The notes beneath the pieces are model-generated. The model had not been told where the DNA came from, searched no databases, and saw only the letters and a program-made list of their open reading frames with translations. Of a stretch of 64,000 nucleotides of DNA, positions 50,606 to 62,443 are shown piece by piece. A program made the translations under genes and the position numbers. This DNA is from Microbacterium sp. EYE_78. Lineage in GTDB: Bacteria > Actinomycetota > Actinomycetes > Actinomycetales > Microbacteriaceae. Location: the NCBI RefSeq assembly GCF_023149035.1, contig NZ_JAHXMY010000002.1, positions 496,001-560,000 of the forward strand. The letters run 5' to 3'. Positions within the stretch are counted from its first letter, which is position 1. Every line of letters starts with the position of its first letter.

Positions 50606-51838
50606 GTGGCGACGCTGTTCACGGGCATCGCCGAACTGACGACGAACGCGGATGCCGCGGCCCCGACCGCGACGATCGCCGACGCCGCCCTCCTCGTCGA
50701 CGAGGGCCGGGTCGCGTGGTCGGGTGCGGCCGCTGACGCCGAGACTGCACTCGGAGCCCGAGACAGCGGTCTGTTGCCGCAGTCTCGAGCTGTGGGTGCA
50801 GTCTCGCGGTCGGAGGCCGGGGTCACGCGCGTCGATCTCGGCGGCCGCGCCGTGATCCCGGGGTTCGTCGACAGTCACACGCACCTCGTGTTCGCCGGCG
50901 ACCGGGCCGACGAGTTCGAGGCGCGGATGACCGGCGTGCCGTATGCCGCGGGCGGCATCCGTCGCACCGTCGCCGCGACGCGAGAGGCGACGGACGACGA
51001 ACTGCGCGTGCGGCTCGCCGCGCTCGTCGCCGAACTGCGTGCGCAGGGGACGACGACGTTCGAGGTGAAGACGGGCTACGACCTCACCGTCGACGGCGAG
51101 GCGCGGCTCGCGCGACTCGCGGCTGAGGTCACCGACGAGGTGACCTACCTCGGCGCGCACGTCGTGCCCGAGGGTGCGGAGCGTGCGGCGTACGTCGACC
51201 TCGTGTGCGACGGCATGCTCGCAGCCGCCAGGCCGCACGTCCGCTGGGTCGACGTGTTCTGCGAGCGCGGCGCGTTCACCGAGGCCGAGAGTGAGCGCAT
51301 CCTCCGCGCGGGAGTGGATGCCGGGCTCGGCGTCCGCGTGCACGGCAACCAGTTGGGCGAGGGCCCTGGCGTGCAGCTGGCGGTGCGGCTGGGCGCGGCA
51401 TCCGTCGACCACTGCACCCACCTGACGGATGCCGACATCGCGGCCCTCGCGGGATCGGACACCGTCGCCACCCTGCTGCCCGGTGTCGAGTTCTCGACGC
51501 GGCAGCCGTACCCCGACGCACGTCGCCTCATCGACGCCGGTGTGACCGTGGCGCTCGCGAGCGACTGCAACCCGGGGTCGTGCTTCACGAGCTCGATGCC
51601 GCTCATGATCGCCCTCGCGGTGCGCGAGATGGGCATGACGGTCGGCGAAGCCGTGTGGGCGGCGACCGCCGGGGGAGCGAGGGCGCTGCGCCGCAGCGAC
51701 GTCGGCCACCTCGGCGTGGGGGCGCGTGCCGATCTGGTGGTGCTGGATGCCCCGAGCAGGCGCCACCTCGCCTATCGCCCGGGCGTACCGCTCGTGCACC
51801 GCGTCTATCGCGGCGGCGAGGAGCTCAGTCCGCGCTGA
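50606..51838 (+). CDS. hutI: Imidazolonepropionase
   Basis: A 410-residue amidohydrolase that opens imidazolonepropionate to formiminoglutamate. The metal site HTH is in [13 protein letters not shown] near residue 90; [25 protein letters not shown] near 250, [10 protein letters not shown] and [18 protein letters not shown] near 315 complete the active site. GTG 50606 starts 2 nt after the hutU stop. Residues about 46-75 (around 50741-50830) look like an insertion between two normally adjacent beta strands and carry GTCTCG repeats. The 3' end overlaps the sixA gene by 14 nt, tail to tail. Confidence 0.94.
   Translation: MATLFTGIAELTTNADAAAPTATIADAALLVDEGRVAWSGAAADAETALGARDSGLLPQSRAVGAVSRSEAGVTRVDLGGRAVIPGFVDSHTHLVFAGDRADEFEARMTGVPYAAGGIRRTVAATREATDDELRVRLAALVAELRAQGTTTFEVKTGYDLTVDGEARLARLAAEVTDEVTYLGAHVVPEGAERAAYVDLVCDGMLAAARPHVRWVDVFCERGAFTEAESERILRAGVDAGLGVRVHGNQLGEGPGVQLAVRLGAASVDHCTHLTDADIAALAGSDTVATLLPGVEFSTRQPYPDARRLIDAGVTVALASDCNPGSCFTSSMPLMIALAVREMGMTVGEAVWAATAGGARALRRSDVGHLGVGARADLVVLDAPSRRHLAYRPGVPLVHRVYRGGEELSPR
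50741..50806. repeat. GTCTCG-type repeat cluster inside hutI
   Basis: GAGACTGC at 50741-50748 is the inverse of GCAGTCTC at 50779 and 50798; CGAGACAGC at 50759 is a further inverted variant. The two GCAGTCTCG copies are 19 nt apart. The block encodes the extra linker of HutI. Confidence 0.6.
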
Positions 51839-52307
51839 CGTCCCGCGGGGTGTCGACGCTCCACCGAGCCGGCGGCACGGATGTTGCGACGTCCCAGTCG
51901 TCGGTGTCCCAGATGAACGTGGCCACCGCGCACGTGGGCATCGCACCGATGCCGCCGTCCGACAGCTGCTCGGCGAGCACCGTCATTCCCGGGTCGTGCG
52001 CGACGACGACCACGTCGGTCACGCCGCTCGCCGCGGCTGATGCGAGCAGACGCGCGCCGGGCGCACCGTAGAGTCCCTCGTCGGTCTCGACGTCGAGCCC
52101 GAGCGCGTCGGCGAACGCCTGCGCCGTCGTGCGCGCCCGGACGGCGGTCGACGACAGGATGCGGGCGGGTCGCACCCCGGTCGTCGCGAGCCGTCGCGCC
52201 ATCACCGGCGCGTCGCGGCGACCGCGGTCGTTCAGGGGACGCTCGTGGTCGTCCTGACCGGTGCCCCAGTCGCTCTTGGCGTGACGGACGAGGATGAGGG
52301 TGATCAT
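51825..52307 (-). CDS. SixA-type histidine phosphatase
   Basis: A 160-residue phosphohistidine phosphatase-like protein of the histidine phosphatase superfamily. It has [10 protein letters not shown] (catalytic His in RHA) at residues 6-15, the conserved Arg in [14 protein letters not shown] near 52, and the second His in VVAHDPGM near 105. SixA in E. coli acts on phosphohistidine of signalling proteins; the substrate here is not known. Its ATG overlaps the hutG stop (ATGA), so it is translated with HutG. Confidence 0.9.
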   Translation of the reverse strand: MITLILVRHAKSDWGTGQDDHERPLNDRGRRDAPVMARRLATTGVRPARILSSTAVRARTTAQAFADALGLDVETDEGLYGAPGARLLASAAASGVTDVVVVAHDPGMTVLAEQLSDGGIGAMPTCAVATFIWDTDDWDVATSVPPARWSVDTPRDVSAD

Positions 52308-53203
52308 GCGAGAGCCCTTCCGGCGAGGAGTTCCAGGACGCAGAGCGCGGCGAGTCTGACGGTGCGGCCGTCCGGGGCATCCGCGGTCGCGTCGACCTCG
52401 ACGACGTCGGCGCTCACGACGCGCCGGTCGCCGGTCGCCGCGCGGACGAGGGCGCGCAGCTCCCACGCCTCGAGGCCGCCGGGGACGGATGCCGGGCACC
52501 CCGGCGCGACGGAGCGGTCGCACACGTCCACGTCGATGTCGAGGTGCACGTCGCCGGCGGCACCGGCGATCGACAGGGCCTGGATCATGACGTCCTCGGC
52601 GCCGCGTCGGCGGACCTCGTCGAGGGTGATGACGGTGATGCCGAGGTCGGCGGCTCGCTGCGCGTACGCGACCGAGTTGGCGAAGTCGGCGATGCCGATC
52701 TGCACGATCCGCCGCGGGTCGAGGCCGTCCTCGACGAGGCGGCGGACGGGCGAACCGTTCGAGACGCCGTCGCGCAGGTCGAAGTGGGCATCCAGCGTGA
52801 TCAGCCCCGACACGCCGGCGCCCTGCGCGGTCGCATAGGTCACCGAGTTGTCGCCGCCGAGCGCGATCACGAGGCCCGCGCCGTCGGCACGCAGCTCGCG
52901 GACGCGGTCGCGCACCCGGGCCTCGCCCTCGGGGCCATCCGGGTCGTCGACGTCACCGGCGTCCGCGACGCGCAGCGCCTCGGTCAGGTCGACCGGGGGA
53001 GGGCCGAGCAGCGTCGGGCTGAACCGGCGGAGCGCCTCACGGACCGCGGTCGGCGTCGCGTGCGCACCTGTGGGCGACAGCGACGTGCGGAAGGCGGGGA
53101 GGCCGAGCAGGACGGCATCCATCCGTCCGTCGGGTGCGGGCCAGTCGCCGGCGCGGGGCCAGAGTGGGTCTGCGGAGAGGGGAGGGTCGGTCGAGAGCGC
53201 CAT
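52304..53203 (-). CDS. hutG: Formimidoylglutamase-like arginase-family enzyme
   Basis: A 299-residue ureohydrolase-fold protein, expected to split formiminoglutamate to glutamate and formamide, the last hut step. The metal motifs are GGDNS near 116, DAHFD near 137, and DIDVDVCDRSVAPG near 225. The first motif has Asn where arginases carry a manganese-binding His (GGDHS). It is on the strand opposite hutHUI, convergent with it. The call as HutG rests on the family and gene neighbourhood; agmatinase-like activity cannot be excluded. Confidence 0.85.
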   Translation of the reverse strand: MALSTDPPLSADPLWPRAGDWPAPDGRMDAVLLGLPAFRTSLSPTGAHATPTAVREALRRFSPTLLGPPPVDLTEALRVADAGDVDDPDGPEGEARVRDRVRELRADGAGLVIALGGDNSVTYATAQGAGVSGLITLDAHFDLRDGVSNGSPVRRLVEDGLDPRRIVQIGIADFANSVAYAQRAADLGITVITLDEVRRRGAEDVMIQALSIAGAAGDVHLDIDVDVCDRSVAPGCPASVPGGLEAWELRALVRAATGDRRVVSADVVEVDATADAPDGRTVRLAALCVLELLAGRALA

Positions 53204-53205
53204 GG

Positions 53206-54477
53206 TCAGGGCAGCAGCAGGTGGGCGACGGTGAAGATCGCGAGTCCCGCGAGGGCGCCGACGATCGTGCCGTTCAGGCGGATGTACTGCAGGTCGCGGC
53301 CGACCTGCAGCTCGATCTTCTGGCTCGTCTCATCGGCGTCCCAACGCTCGACGGTGTCGGTGATGATCGAGGCGATGTCGTGTCGGTAGCGGTCGACGAG
53401 GAAGACGGCGGCGTCGGCGATGCGCTTGTCGACGCGCTGCTGCAGCGCCGTGTCGCTCGCCAGGCGGTCGCCCAGGTCGCCGAGGGCGGCGGTGACGCGC
53501 CGACGCAGCGGACTGTCCTCGTCGGCGAGCGAGCGCAGAAGCCCGGCCTTCGCGGTGTTCCAGGCGTCGGCGGCGAGGGCGCGCACGCGCGGGCTGTCGA
53601 AGACGGCGCTCTTCGCACCCTCGAGCCGGCCGATGGTCTCGGGGTCGTGCTGCAGGTTGTCGGCGAGGCGTTCGAGGTACTGGTCGAGCGCCTTCCGGGC
53701 CGGGTGGTCGGGGTCGCGCTGCACGGCCGCGACGAACTTCGTGGCCTCGTGGTAGACGGTGTCGTCGACGAGGCGCATGGCGACCGACGGCACCCACGAC
53801 GGCAGACGCCGCGAGACGAGTCCGTCGAAGGCCTCGCGGTTCGCGTCGAGCCAGCGGGCGATGCTGTCGACGCCCAGGTCGACCGCGCCGCGGTGGGCGT
53901 CGGCATCCACCACCCGCGACAGCCAGGTGCCGAGCGAGGGACCCCAGGACGGCGACAGCAGGTGCTCGTGCGCGAGGTCGCTGATGAGGTCCTGCACCTC
54001 GTCGTCGCTGAGGGCGGTGAGGATGCCGGTGGCCATCGTCGAGGCCTCCGCCGCCACGGTCTTCGCATGCGCGGGGTCCTGCAGCCAGGTGCCTGCGGTG
54101 CGGGCGATGTTCGTCGACTCGAGCTTCTGGCGGACGACACCGCCCTCGAGGAAGTTCGTCTCGACGAATTCGCCGAGTGTGCGCCCGATCTCGTCCTTGC
54201 GCCTCGGGATGATCGCCGTGTGGGGGATCTTGATGCCGAGCGGATGCCGGAACAGCGCCGTCACCGCGAACCAGTCCGCGAGCGCACCGACCATGCCGCC
54301 CTCGGCGGCGGCGCGCACGTACCCCCAGCCCGAGATGTCCTTCTCGAGGATGAAGGCGATGACGAAGACGATCGCCATGAAGACGAGGGCACCGAGCGCG
54401 ACGGCCTTCATGGTGCGGAGCCCGCGGGAGCGCTGCTGGTCGGCGGCGCTCAGCGAGTCGTACGGGATGCGGGCCAT
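53206..54477 (-). CDS. DUF445 membrane protein
   Basis: A 423-residue DUF445 (YjiN-like) protein. It has a membrane helix near the N-terminus (about 23-46), a GGMVGALADWFAVTALFRHPLG motif typical of the family near 60, a long helical middle, and a C-terminal membrane helix (IVGALAGLAIFTVAHLLL). The two anchors would hold a large soluble domain on one side of the membrane. The function of DUF445 is unknown. It sits 2 nt past the hutG start on the same strand. Confidence 0.9.
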   Translation of the reverse strand: MARIPYDSLSAADQQRSRGLRTMKAVALGALVFMAIVFVIAFILEKDISGWGYVRAAAEGGMVGALADWFAVTALFRHPLGIKIPHTAIIPRRKDEIGRTLGEFVETNFLEGGVVRQKLESTNIARTAGTWLQDPAHAKTVAAEASTMATGILTALSDDEVQDLISDLAHEHLLSPSWGPSLGTWLSRVVDADAHRGAVDLGVDSIARWLDANREAFDGLVSRRLPSWVPSVAMRLVDDTVYHEATKFVAAVQRDPDHPARKALDQYLERLADNLQHDPETIGRLEGAKSAVFDSPRVRALAADAWNTAKAGLLRSLADEDSPLRRRVTAALGDLGDRLASDTALQQRVDKRIADAAVFLVDRYRHDIASIITDTVERWDADETSQKIELQVGRDLQYIRLNGTIVGALAGLAIFTVAHLLLP

Positions 54478-54518
54478 TCGGCCATCCTGCCACGGCGCCT
54501 CTCAGGCACCGGGGAGAC

Positions 54519-55676
54519 TCACGGCTCGATCGGACCCAACCAGGCGTTCGCGAGCGCGCTGTGGACCGACTCGGGATCGGAGGGGTGGAACATGCCGGCG
54601 AGGACGTCGCGGTAGAGCCGGCTGAGCTCGTTCCGGGTGAAGAACGAGGAGCCGCCCGCCACGAGCATCGCCTCGTCGACGACCTGCTTCGCCGCCGTGA
54701 CCGCGTGGTGCTTGATCGCGGACAGCTTCGGGAACCACATCGCACCGTGGTCGACGAGCCCGTCGACGTCGGCTGCGAGGGTCTCGACCTGCACCGGCAG
54801 GGCGTCGTACGCGAGGGCCATGTCGGCCACGCGCCACCGGATGTCGGGATCCTGACTGTAGGTGCGGCCCGTCTTCTTCGAGGTGCGCGAGCGGGCGGTC
54901 TCCACTGCCAGGTCGAGCGCGCGGCGGGCGATCCCCGTGTAGACGGAGGCCAGCAGGATCTCGAAGGCGCTGAAGATCCCGAAGACGAGCGGGTCGGGGC
55001 TCGGACCCACCGGCAGGCGGCGGACGATCCGGTCCGCCGGGGCGACGGCGCCGTGCAGCTCGGTCGTCCGGGACTGCGTTCCGCGCATGCCGAGGGTGTC
55101 CCAGTCGTCGCGGGTCACGACGGCGTCGCTCCGGGGGACGAACGCGAACACCAGTCGCGGGTCGTCCGGATCGGATGTGTCGAGGCCGTGGAGCCCCAGG
55201 TGCGTCCACACCGGTGCGAGCGACGTGAAGATCTTGGTGCCCGTGAAGGCGTACGAGCCGCCCGGCCGGGGCGCGGCATCCGTGTCGCTGCCGAACAGCA
55301 CGAGGTCGTTGCCCGCTTCGCTGATGCCGAATGCGAAGACCTCGCCGGCCGCGGCGCCCTCCTGCACGAAGCGGAGCGCGTCGTCGCCGCGGTCCGCCAT
55401 CACCTTCGCGACGCCCGTCCAGACGAGGTGCATGTTGATCGCGAGCGCGGTTGCGGGGGCGGCGCCCGCGAGCCGCTGCTGCAGGACGGATGCCTCGCGC
55501 AGGCCCAGTCCCGCGCCGCCGAGCCCGGCGGGAACGAGGATCGCGAGGTAGCCGGCGGCGCGGAGGTCGGCGAGGTCCTCCTCGGGGAAGACGTTCGCGG
55601 CATCGACGGCGGCGGCGCGCGAGCGGATGCGCTCGAGCAGGTCGTCCGGCAGATGGGCGCCGGGATCGAAGGTCAT
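54519..55676 (-). CDS. Acyl-CoA dehydrogenase-family flavoprotein
   Basis: A 385-residue member of the acyl-CoA dehydrogenase fold. Visible parts are the helical N-domain with FPEEDLADLRAAGYLAILVPAGLGGAGL, the FAD-contacting ISEAGNDLVLFGSDT and YAFTGTKIFTSLAPVWTHLGLHG (beta domain, about 110-165), and the C-terminal helices with KHHAVTAAKQVVDEAMLVAGGSSFF. The catalytic Glu is not obvious, and the TKIFTSLAP pattern is also seen in DszC/HpaA-type monooxygenases. A flavin-dependent monooxygenase role is thus possible. ATG overlaps the hydrolase stop. Confidence 0.85.
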   Translation of the reverse strand: MTFDPGAHLPDDLLERIRSRAAAVDAANVFPEEDLADLRAAGYLAILVPAGLGGAGLGLREASVLQQRLAGAAPATALAINMHLVWTGVAKVMADRGDDALRFVQEGAAAGEVFAFGISEAGNDLVLFGSDTDAAPRPGGSYAFTGTKIFTSLAPVWTHLGLHGLDTSDPDDPRLVFAFVPRSDAVVTRDDWDTLGMRGTQSRTTELHGAVAPADRIVRRLPVGPSPDPLVFGIFSAFEILLASVYTGIARRALDLAVETARSRTSKKTGRTYSQDPDIRWRVADMALAYDALPVQVETLAADVDGLVDHGAMWFPKLSAIKHHAVTAAKQVVDEAMLVAGGSSFFTRNELSRLYRDVLAGMFHPSDPESVHSALANAWLGPIEP

Positions 55677-56446
55677 GACGGCAGCCCCCAGGTGGTGAGC
55701 GTGTGAAGGAGTGCCGCGGCGGCGGCATCCGGATCATCCCGATGCGGCGAGTGCCCTGTGCCCGGGACGACCGACATCGTGACGACCGGGTTCCGCCGCA
55801 CCTCTTCGGCGAGGCCCCCCGTGAAGATGGAGTAGACCGCGGGATCGCCGCCGATCACGTGGGTCGGAACGGACAGGCGGGATGCCGCGTCGCGCACGTC
55901 CCAGGGGGTGTTCTGCTCGCTCGTCTGCTCCACCGCGTACCGGCTGGCCTGGGCGGCGGCGACCGCCTTCAGCTCGACGTCGAGATCGAGCCAGTCGGGG
56001 TGCGCCGCGCGGACCGCGGTGGCGGAGGTGTCGGCGAACGCCTGCTCCTGACTGGCCCGGACGACGTCGCGATCGGCGTCGGCGAGGTGGATGGCGGGGT
56101 CGACGAGCACGAGGTGCCGGGTCCACGCCGGGGTGTCAGCGCTCGCCACCGTGGCCGCCGCGCCGCCGAGGGAATGGCCGAGGACGAGGTCCCACGGCTC
56201 GTCGTCCGACGGGCCGGTGTGACGGAGGTCGGCGGCGTAGGCGTCGATGCCGTAGTCGAGGGTGCGGGGCGCGGCGCCATGGCCCCGGAGGTCCACGGCA
56301 TCCACCCGCCAGCCGGCGTCCGCCAGGGCGACGGCGTAGCGCCACATGAGCGCGCCGCTCGACCCGAGCCCGTGGACGAGGAGGGCGTGATGTTCGGCGC
56401 GCGGGTCGCCCCAGCTCAGCCGGGGGAGGGTGACGGGTGACGGCAT
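55673..56446 (-). CDS. Alpha/beta hydrolase
   Basis: A 257-residue alpha/beta hydrolase. The oxyanion stretch HGLGSSG is at 25-31, the nucleophile Ser92 lies in LGHSLGGAAA, and the catalytic His is in PGTGHSPHRDDP near 231. An acidic residue in VIGGDPAVYS near 198 would complete the triad. The substrate is unknown; coupling to the acyl-CoA dehydrogenase-like gene (ATGA overlap) suggests a small degradative pathway. The ATG follows a leaderless-type -10 box. Confidence 0.9.
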   Translation of the reverse strand: MPSPVTLPRLSWGDPRAEHHALLVHGLGSSGALMWRYAVALADAGWRVDAVDLRGHGAAPRTLDYGIDAYAADLRHTGPSDDEPWDLVLGHSLGGAAATVASADTPAWTRHLVLVDPAIHLADADRDVVRASQEQAFADTSATAVRAAHPDWLDLDVELKAVAAAQASRYAVEQTSEQNTPWDVRDAASRLSVPTHVIGGDPAVYSIFTGGLAEEVRRNPVVTMSVVPGTGHSPHRDDPDAAAAALLHTLTTWGLPS

Positions 56447-56452
56447 GCTCTC

Positions 56453-56458
56453 AGCCTA
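56453..56458 (-). promoter_or_regulatory. -10 box TAGGCT, leaderless hydrolase promoter
   Basis: On the minus strand TAGGCT ends 6 nt before the ATG at 56446. Confidence 0.5.
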
Positions 56459-56498
56459 GGACGGGCCCCACCCCGCACAGCCGCGCCAGGATGGGGTG

Positions 56499-56903
56499 AT
56501 GATCTCCACCGACCTGGCACGCGAGCTGCGCGCGAGCGGCCTGCTCTGGCGCCCCCGCTCCGGTGATCGCTTCCAGCTCGACGAACCCGAGTTCGAGGCC
56601 GACGTCTACACCGTCAGCGAGATGACCGTCGAGGCGCGCAGCTACCCGACCGGCGACCTGCTCGCCTTCAACGGGACCACCGAGTGGGCGCTGGATTCCG
56701 TCGCGCTCGAGGACGCGCTGTGGCTGCCGTCCGAGGCGCAGCTGCGCGAGATGCTTCGTGGCGCCTTCCGGTCGCTGCGGCGGCTGCCCGACATCCACGA
56801 GGTCGAGATCGAGGTGGATGCCGCGCCGCACCGGTTCCGGCATCCCGAGCCGTCCGACGCCTACGGGCAGGCGGTGCTGTTCCTCCTGCGCCGCGCCCAG
56901 TGA
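56499..56903 (+). CDS. Small conserved actinobacterial protein
   Basis: A 134-residue soluble protein. The stretch EFEADVYTVSEMTVEARSYPTGDLLAFNGTTEWALDSVALEDALWLPSE is typical of a widespread actinobacterial family sometimes labelled 'pilus assembly protein CpaE', a name the sequence does not justify (no ATPase motif). Its function is unknown. ATG 56499 is chosen, directly after an in-frame GTG. The stop codon begins an 18-bp tandem repeat. Confidence 0.75.
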   Translation: MISTDLARELRASGLLWRPRSGDRFQLDEPEFEADVYTVSEMTVEARSYPTGDLLAFNGTTEWALDSVALEDALWLPSEAQLREMLRGAFRSLRRLPDIHEVEIEVDAAPHRFRHPEPSDAYGQAVLFLLRRAQ

Positions 56904-56954
56904 TCGGCTTGGTCAGGGTGATCGGCTCGGTCGGGGTGATCCGCCCGGTCAGGT
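56901..56954. repeat. 18-bp tandem repeat at convergent gene ends
   Basis: Three 18-nt units (56901-56918, 56919-56936, 56937-56954) share TGATCNGC...GGTC. The first opens with the stop of the plus-strand gene, and the third contains the stop of the MFS gene on the other strand. Confidence 0.8.
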
Positions 56955-58154
56955 GACCAGCGGCACCGGTTCGGTGTCGGGGATCGGGCTCGCGTCCCGG
57001 CCGCGCAGGTCGGGGAAGCCGCGGACGAACACCGCGGCGACGAGCGTCCCCGCCAGCGCGAAGCCCGACGCCGCGACGAAGGCGCCCACCGGACCCGTGC
57101 CGTCGATGAGGAACCCCGCGACCGCGGAGCCCGCCGCCGCGCCGATGAGCTGACCGGTGCCGATCCAGCCGTAGGCCTCTGCCGTCTCGCTGAAGCGGAC
57201 GCTCGCGCTCGTGATGGCGAACATCACCGCGAGGGCCGGGGCGATGCCGAGGCCCGCGATGAAGAGGGACGCCCCCATCCACCACGCGTTGAGGCTGATC
57301 ACGACGAGGCTGACGCCGACGGTGACGATCGCCAGACGCCGCGCCATCGCCCACCGTCCGATGGGGATGTGCCCGAAGCCGAGCCCGCCGGCGAGGCTGC
57401 CGACGGCGAAGACGGCGAGGACGATGCCGGCCTCGAGTCCGTCGTGGCCGAACGTCGCGACGACGCCGGCCTCGACCGCGGCGCAGGCGCCGATCAGGAG
57501 GAAGCCGGTCACCGTCGACAGCAGGACGACCGGCTTGCCGAGCACGCGCCCGAATCCGCGGCGGCTGCGCGGGATGCGGACCCTGCCGACCTCGGGGGAG
57601 GCGATGAACCACGCGCATCCGCCGATGAGGATGACGACGATGAGGAAGAGCGCGGGGACGGTGCCGATCTGCGTCGCGACGAGGGTGATGACGACCGGCG
57701 CGAAGATCCAGATGATCTCCTGCAGGCTCGCGTCGAGCGAGAACAGGGGCGTCAGCTGCCGCGAGGTGACGATCTTCGGGTAGATCGTGCGCACCGCCGG
57801 CTGCACCGGGGGATTGGCGATGCCGGCGATGAAGCCGAAGACGATGAAGCCGGCCATGCCGAACGGGTTCACCGCGAGGGCGAACACGGCCGCGGCGCAC
57901 ACGGCGGCGGTCAGGGTGAGGACGCGCCGCATCCCCCAGATCCCCATCCAGCGGCTGGTGACCGGGCCCGAGATCGCCTGGCCGATCGAGACGGCCGCGA
58001 GCACGATGCCGGCGGCGCCGTACGACCCCGTCGACTGCTCGACGTGCAGCAGGACCGCCAGGCTCGTCATGCCGCTGGGGAACCGCGCCGTCAACTGTGC
58101 CGCGATGATGCGCGCGACCCCCGGTGCGCGCAGGAGCTCCGAGTATCCCGCCAC
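56949..58154 (-). CDS. MFS transporter
   Basis: A 401-residue major facilitator with 12 membrane helices. The loop 2-3 motif A region reads SRWMGIWGMRRVLTLTAAV near residue 60, and the second half has HIPIGRWAMARRLAIVTVG. The N-terminal GYSELLRAPGVARIIAAQLTARFPSGM is typical of actinobacterial drug-efflux-like MFS proteins. GTG 58154 is chosen because a TACGGT box ends 6 nt upstream; the reading frame is open further up without a plausible domain. The substrate is unknown. Confidence 0.88.
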   Translation of the reverse strand: MAGYSELLRAPGVARIIAAQLTARFPSGMTSLAVLLHVEQSTGSYGAAGIVLAAVSIGQAISGPVTSRWMGIWGMRRVLTLTAAVCAAAVFALAVNPFGMAGFIVFGFIAGIANPPVQPAVRTIYPKIVTSRQLTPLFSLDASLQEIIWIFAPVVITLVATQIGTVPALFLIVVILIGGCAWFIASPEVGRVRIPRSRRGFGRVLGKPVVLLSTVTGFLLIGACAAVEAGVVATFGHDGLEAGIVLAVFAVGSLAGGLGFGHIPIGRWAMARRLAIVTVGVSLVVISLNAWWMGASLFIAGLGIAPALAVMFAITSASVRFSETAEAYGWIGTGQLIGAAAGSAVAGFLIDGTGPVGAFVAASGFALAGTLVAAVFVRGFPDLRGRDASPIPDTEPVPLVT

Positions 58155-58160
58155 CCCTCC

Positions 58161-58166
58161 ACCGTA
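58161..58166 (-). promoter_or_regulatory. -10 box TACGGT, leaderless MFS promoter
   Basis: On the minus strand TACGGT ends 6 nt before the GTG at 58154. Confidence 0.5.
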
Positions 58167-58430
58167 CTGCGGGCGGCGGACGCTCCGGATGCCGCCCCGT
58201 GGCCGGACCGCGACACGCCGCGACACGCCCGACGCACCGATTTCCCCGCGATCCGATGTCGGTGGCCCGGCATAGCGTCCGACCTGTGGAGAACGAGGTC
58301 GCCGCCGCGACGAATGGGCCGGAATCCTGGCCTTTTCGAACCCCGATCGGGACCGCCTGATTGGGGATGAATCAGTGGACAAGTTGTGTTGTACCTGTGG
58401 AGGGATGCGGAAAAACTACACGGATGTAAC

Positions 58431-58476
58431 TACTACCCCTTGTGGTGCTTCCCGGTGTCGGTACCCATATGTAGTA
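58431..58476 (+). promoter_or_regulatory. Candidate NrdR boxes upstream of nrdHIEF
   Basis: Two similar sites, ACTACCCCTTGTGGT (58432-58446) and a partner at 58462-58476 ending TATGTAGTA, lie about 30 nt apart in the nrd promoter. NrdR usually binds paired boxes of this size near class Ib nrd promoters. The match to a consensus is imperfect. Confidence 0.35.
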
Positions 58477-58610
58477 TTGAGCTCCCGGCGGGCTCCCACC
58501 CCTCGGAACCGGTGATCCGGGCGGAGGACCGCCGGATCCCGCAGACGGATTTCACGACGAGAACGACCCCGTGCGGGCACGGGTGCAACGGACAAGGAGA
58601 GGGTCGACAG

Positions 58611-58844
58611 ATGGCGATCACTGTGTACACGAAGCCGTCCTGCGTGCAGTGCAACGCGACGTACCGCGCGTTGGACTCCAAGGGCATCGAATACGAGGTC
58701 CTCGACCTCTCCGAGGACCCGGCGGCGCTCGAGCACGTCAAGTCGCTCGGCTACCTGCAGGCGCCGGTCGTCGTCACCGACGAGGACCACTGGTCGGGCT
58801 TCCGTCCCGACAAGATCGACGAGCTCGCCTCGCGCCTGGTCTGA
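58611..58844 (+). CDS. nrdH: NrdH glutaredoxin-like electron donor
   Basis: A 77-residue redoxin. The active site is CVQC at residues 11-14 within VYTKPSCVQCNATYRAL, and the C-terminal SGFRPDKIDEL is the NrdH motif that sets it apart from ordinary glutaredoxins. It supplies electrons from thioredoxin reductase to the class Ib ribonucleotide reductase encoded downstream. The RBS AAGGAGA lies 10 nt upstream. First gene of nrdHIEF. Confidence 0.96.
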   Translation: MAITVYTKPSCVQCNATYRALDSKGIEYEVLDLSEDPAALEHVKSLGYLQAPVVVTDEDHWSGFRPDKIDELASRLV

Positions 58845-58847
58845 CCG

Positions 58848-59281
58848 ATGAGCGCGGCCGTCATGACGAACGTGCCGCTGCTCGTCTACTTCTCGAGCGT
58901 ATCGGGCAACACGGCGCGATTCATCGAGAAGCTCGGGATGCCGGCTCGTCGCATCCCGCTCCACTCCACCGAACCGGCTCTCCGCATCGATGAGCCGTTC
59001 GTCCTGGTCACCCCCACCTACGGGGGCGGCCAGGGCAAGGGGGAGGAGAAGGGCGCGGTCCCCAAGCAGGTCATCCGCTTCCTCAACGACGAGGGCAACC
59101 GGAGCCTGCTGCGCGGAGTCATCTCCGCCGGCAACAGCAATTTCGGCGAGGCGTTCTGCCTCGCCGGCGACATCATCAGCCGCAAGTGTCATGTGCCGCA
59201 CTTGTATCGGCTCGAAGTATTCGGCACGCCCGAGGACGTCGACCGCGTGAGCGGCGGATTGGAAGACTGGTGGAAGCTGCA

Positions 59282-59285
<4 letters not shown>
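58848..59285 (+). CDS. nrdI: NrdI flavodoxin-like activator
   Basis: A 145-residue flavodoxin-like protein that helps build the dimanganese-tyrosyl radical cofactor of NrdF. The FMN-phosphate loop is [16 protein letters not shown] (15-30), and the flavin-contacting loops [27 protein letters not shown] and [16 protein letters not shown] are clear. Three nt separate it from nrdH, and its end overlaps nrdE (GTGA). Confidence 0.96.
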
Positions 59286-62429
<3,144 letters not shown>

Positions 62430-62443
62430 GCGTCTGACGCGAC

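Larger units (their letters stand above)
58155..58610. other. Intergenic region upstream of nrdH
   Basis: 456 nt without a gene. It holds the MFS -10 box (58161), a short CCGCGACACG direct repeat near 58205, and from about 58370 to 58480 the AT-richest stretch of the window, which should be the nrd promoter. TAGTAT at 58472-58477 is a -10 candidate, implying a leader of about 130 nt before the nrdH ATG. AAGGAGA serves as RBS. Confidence 0.6.

Noticed and set aside
56499..56903. 'Pilus assembly protein CpaE'
   Set aside because: The protein is 134 residues and has no ATPase motif; that label is a propagated misnomer for this small family.
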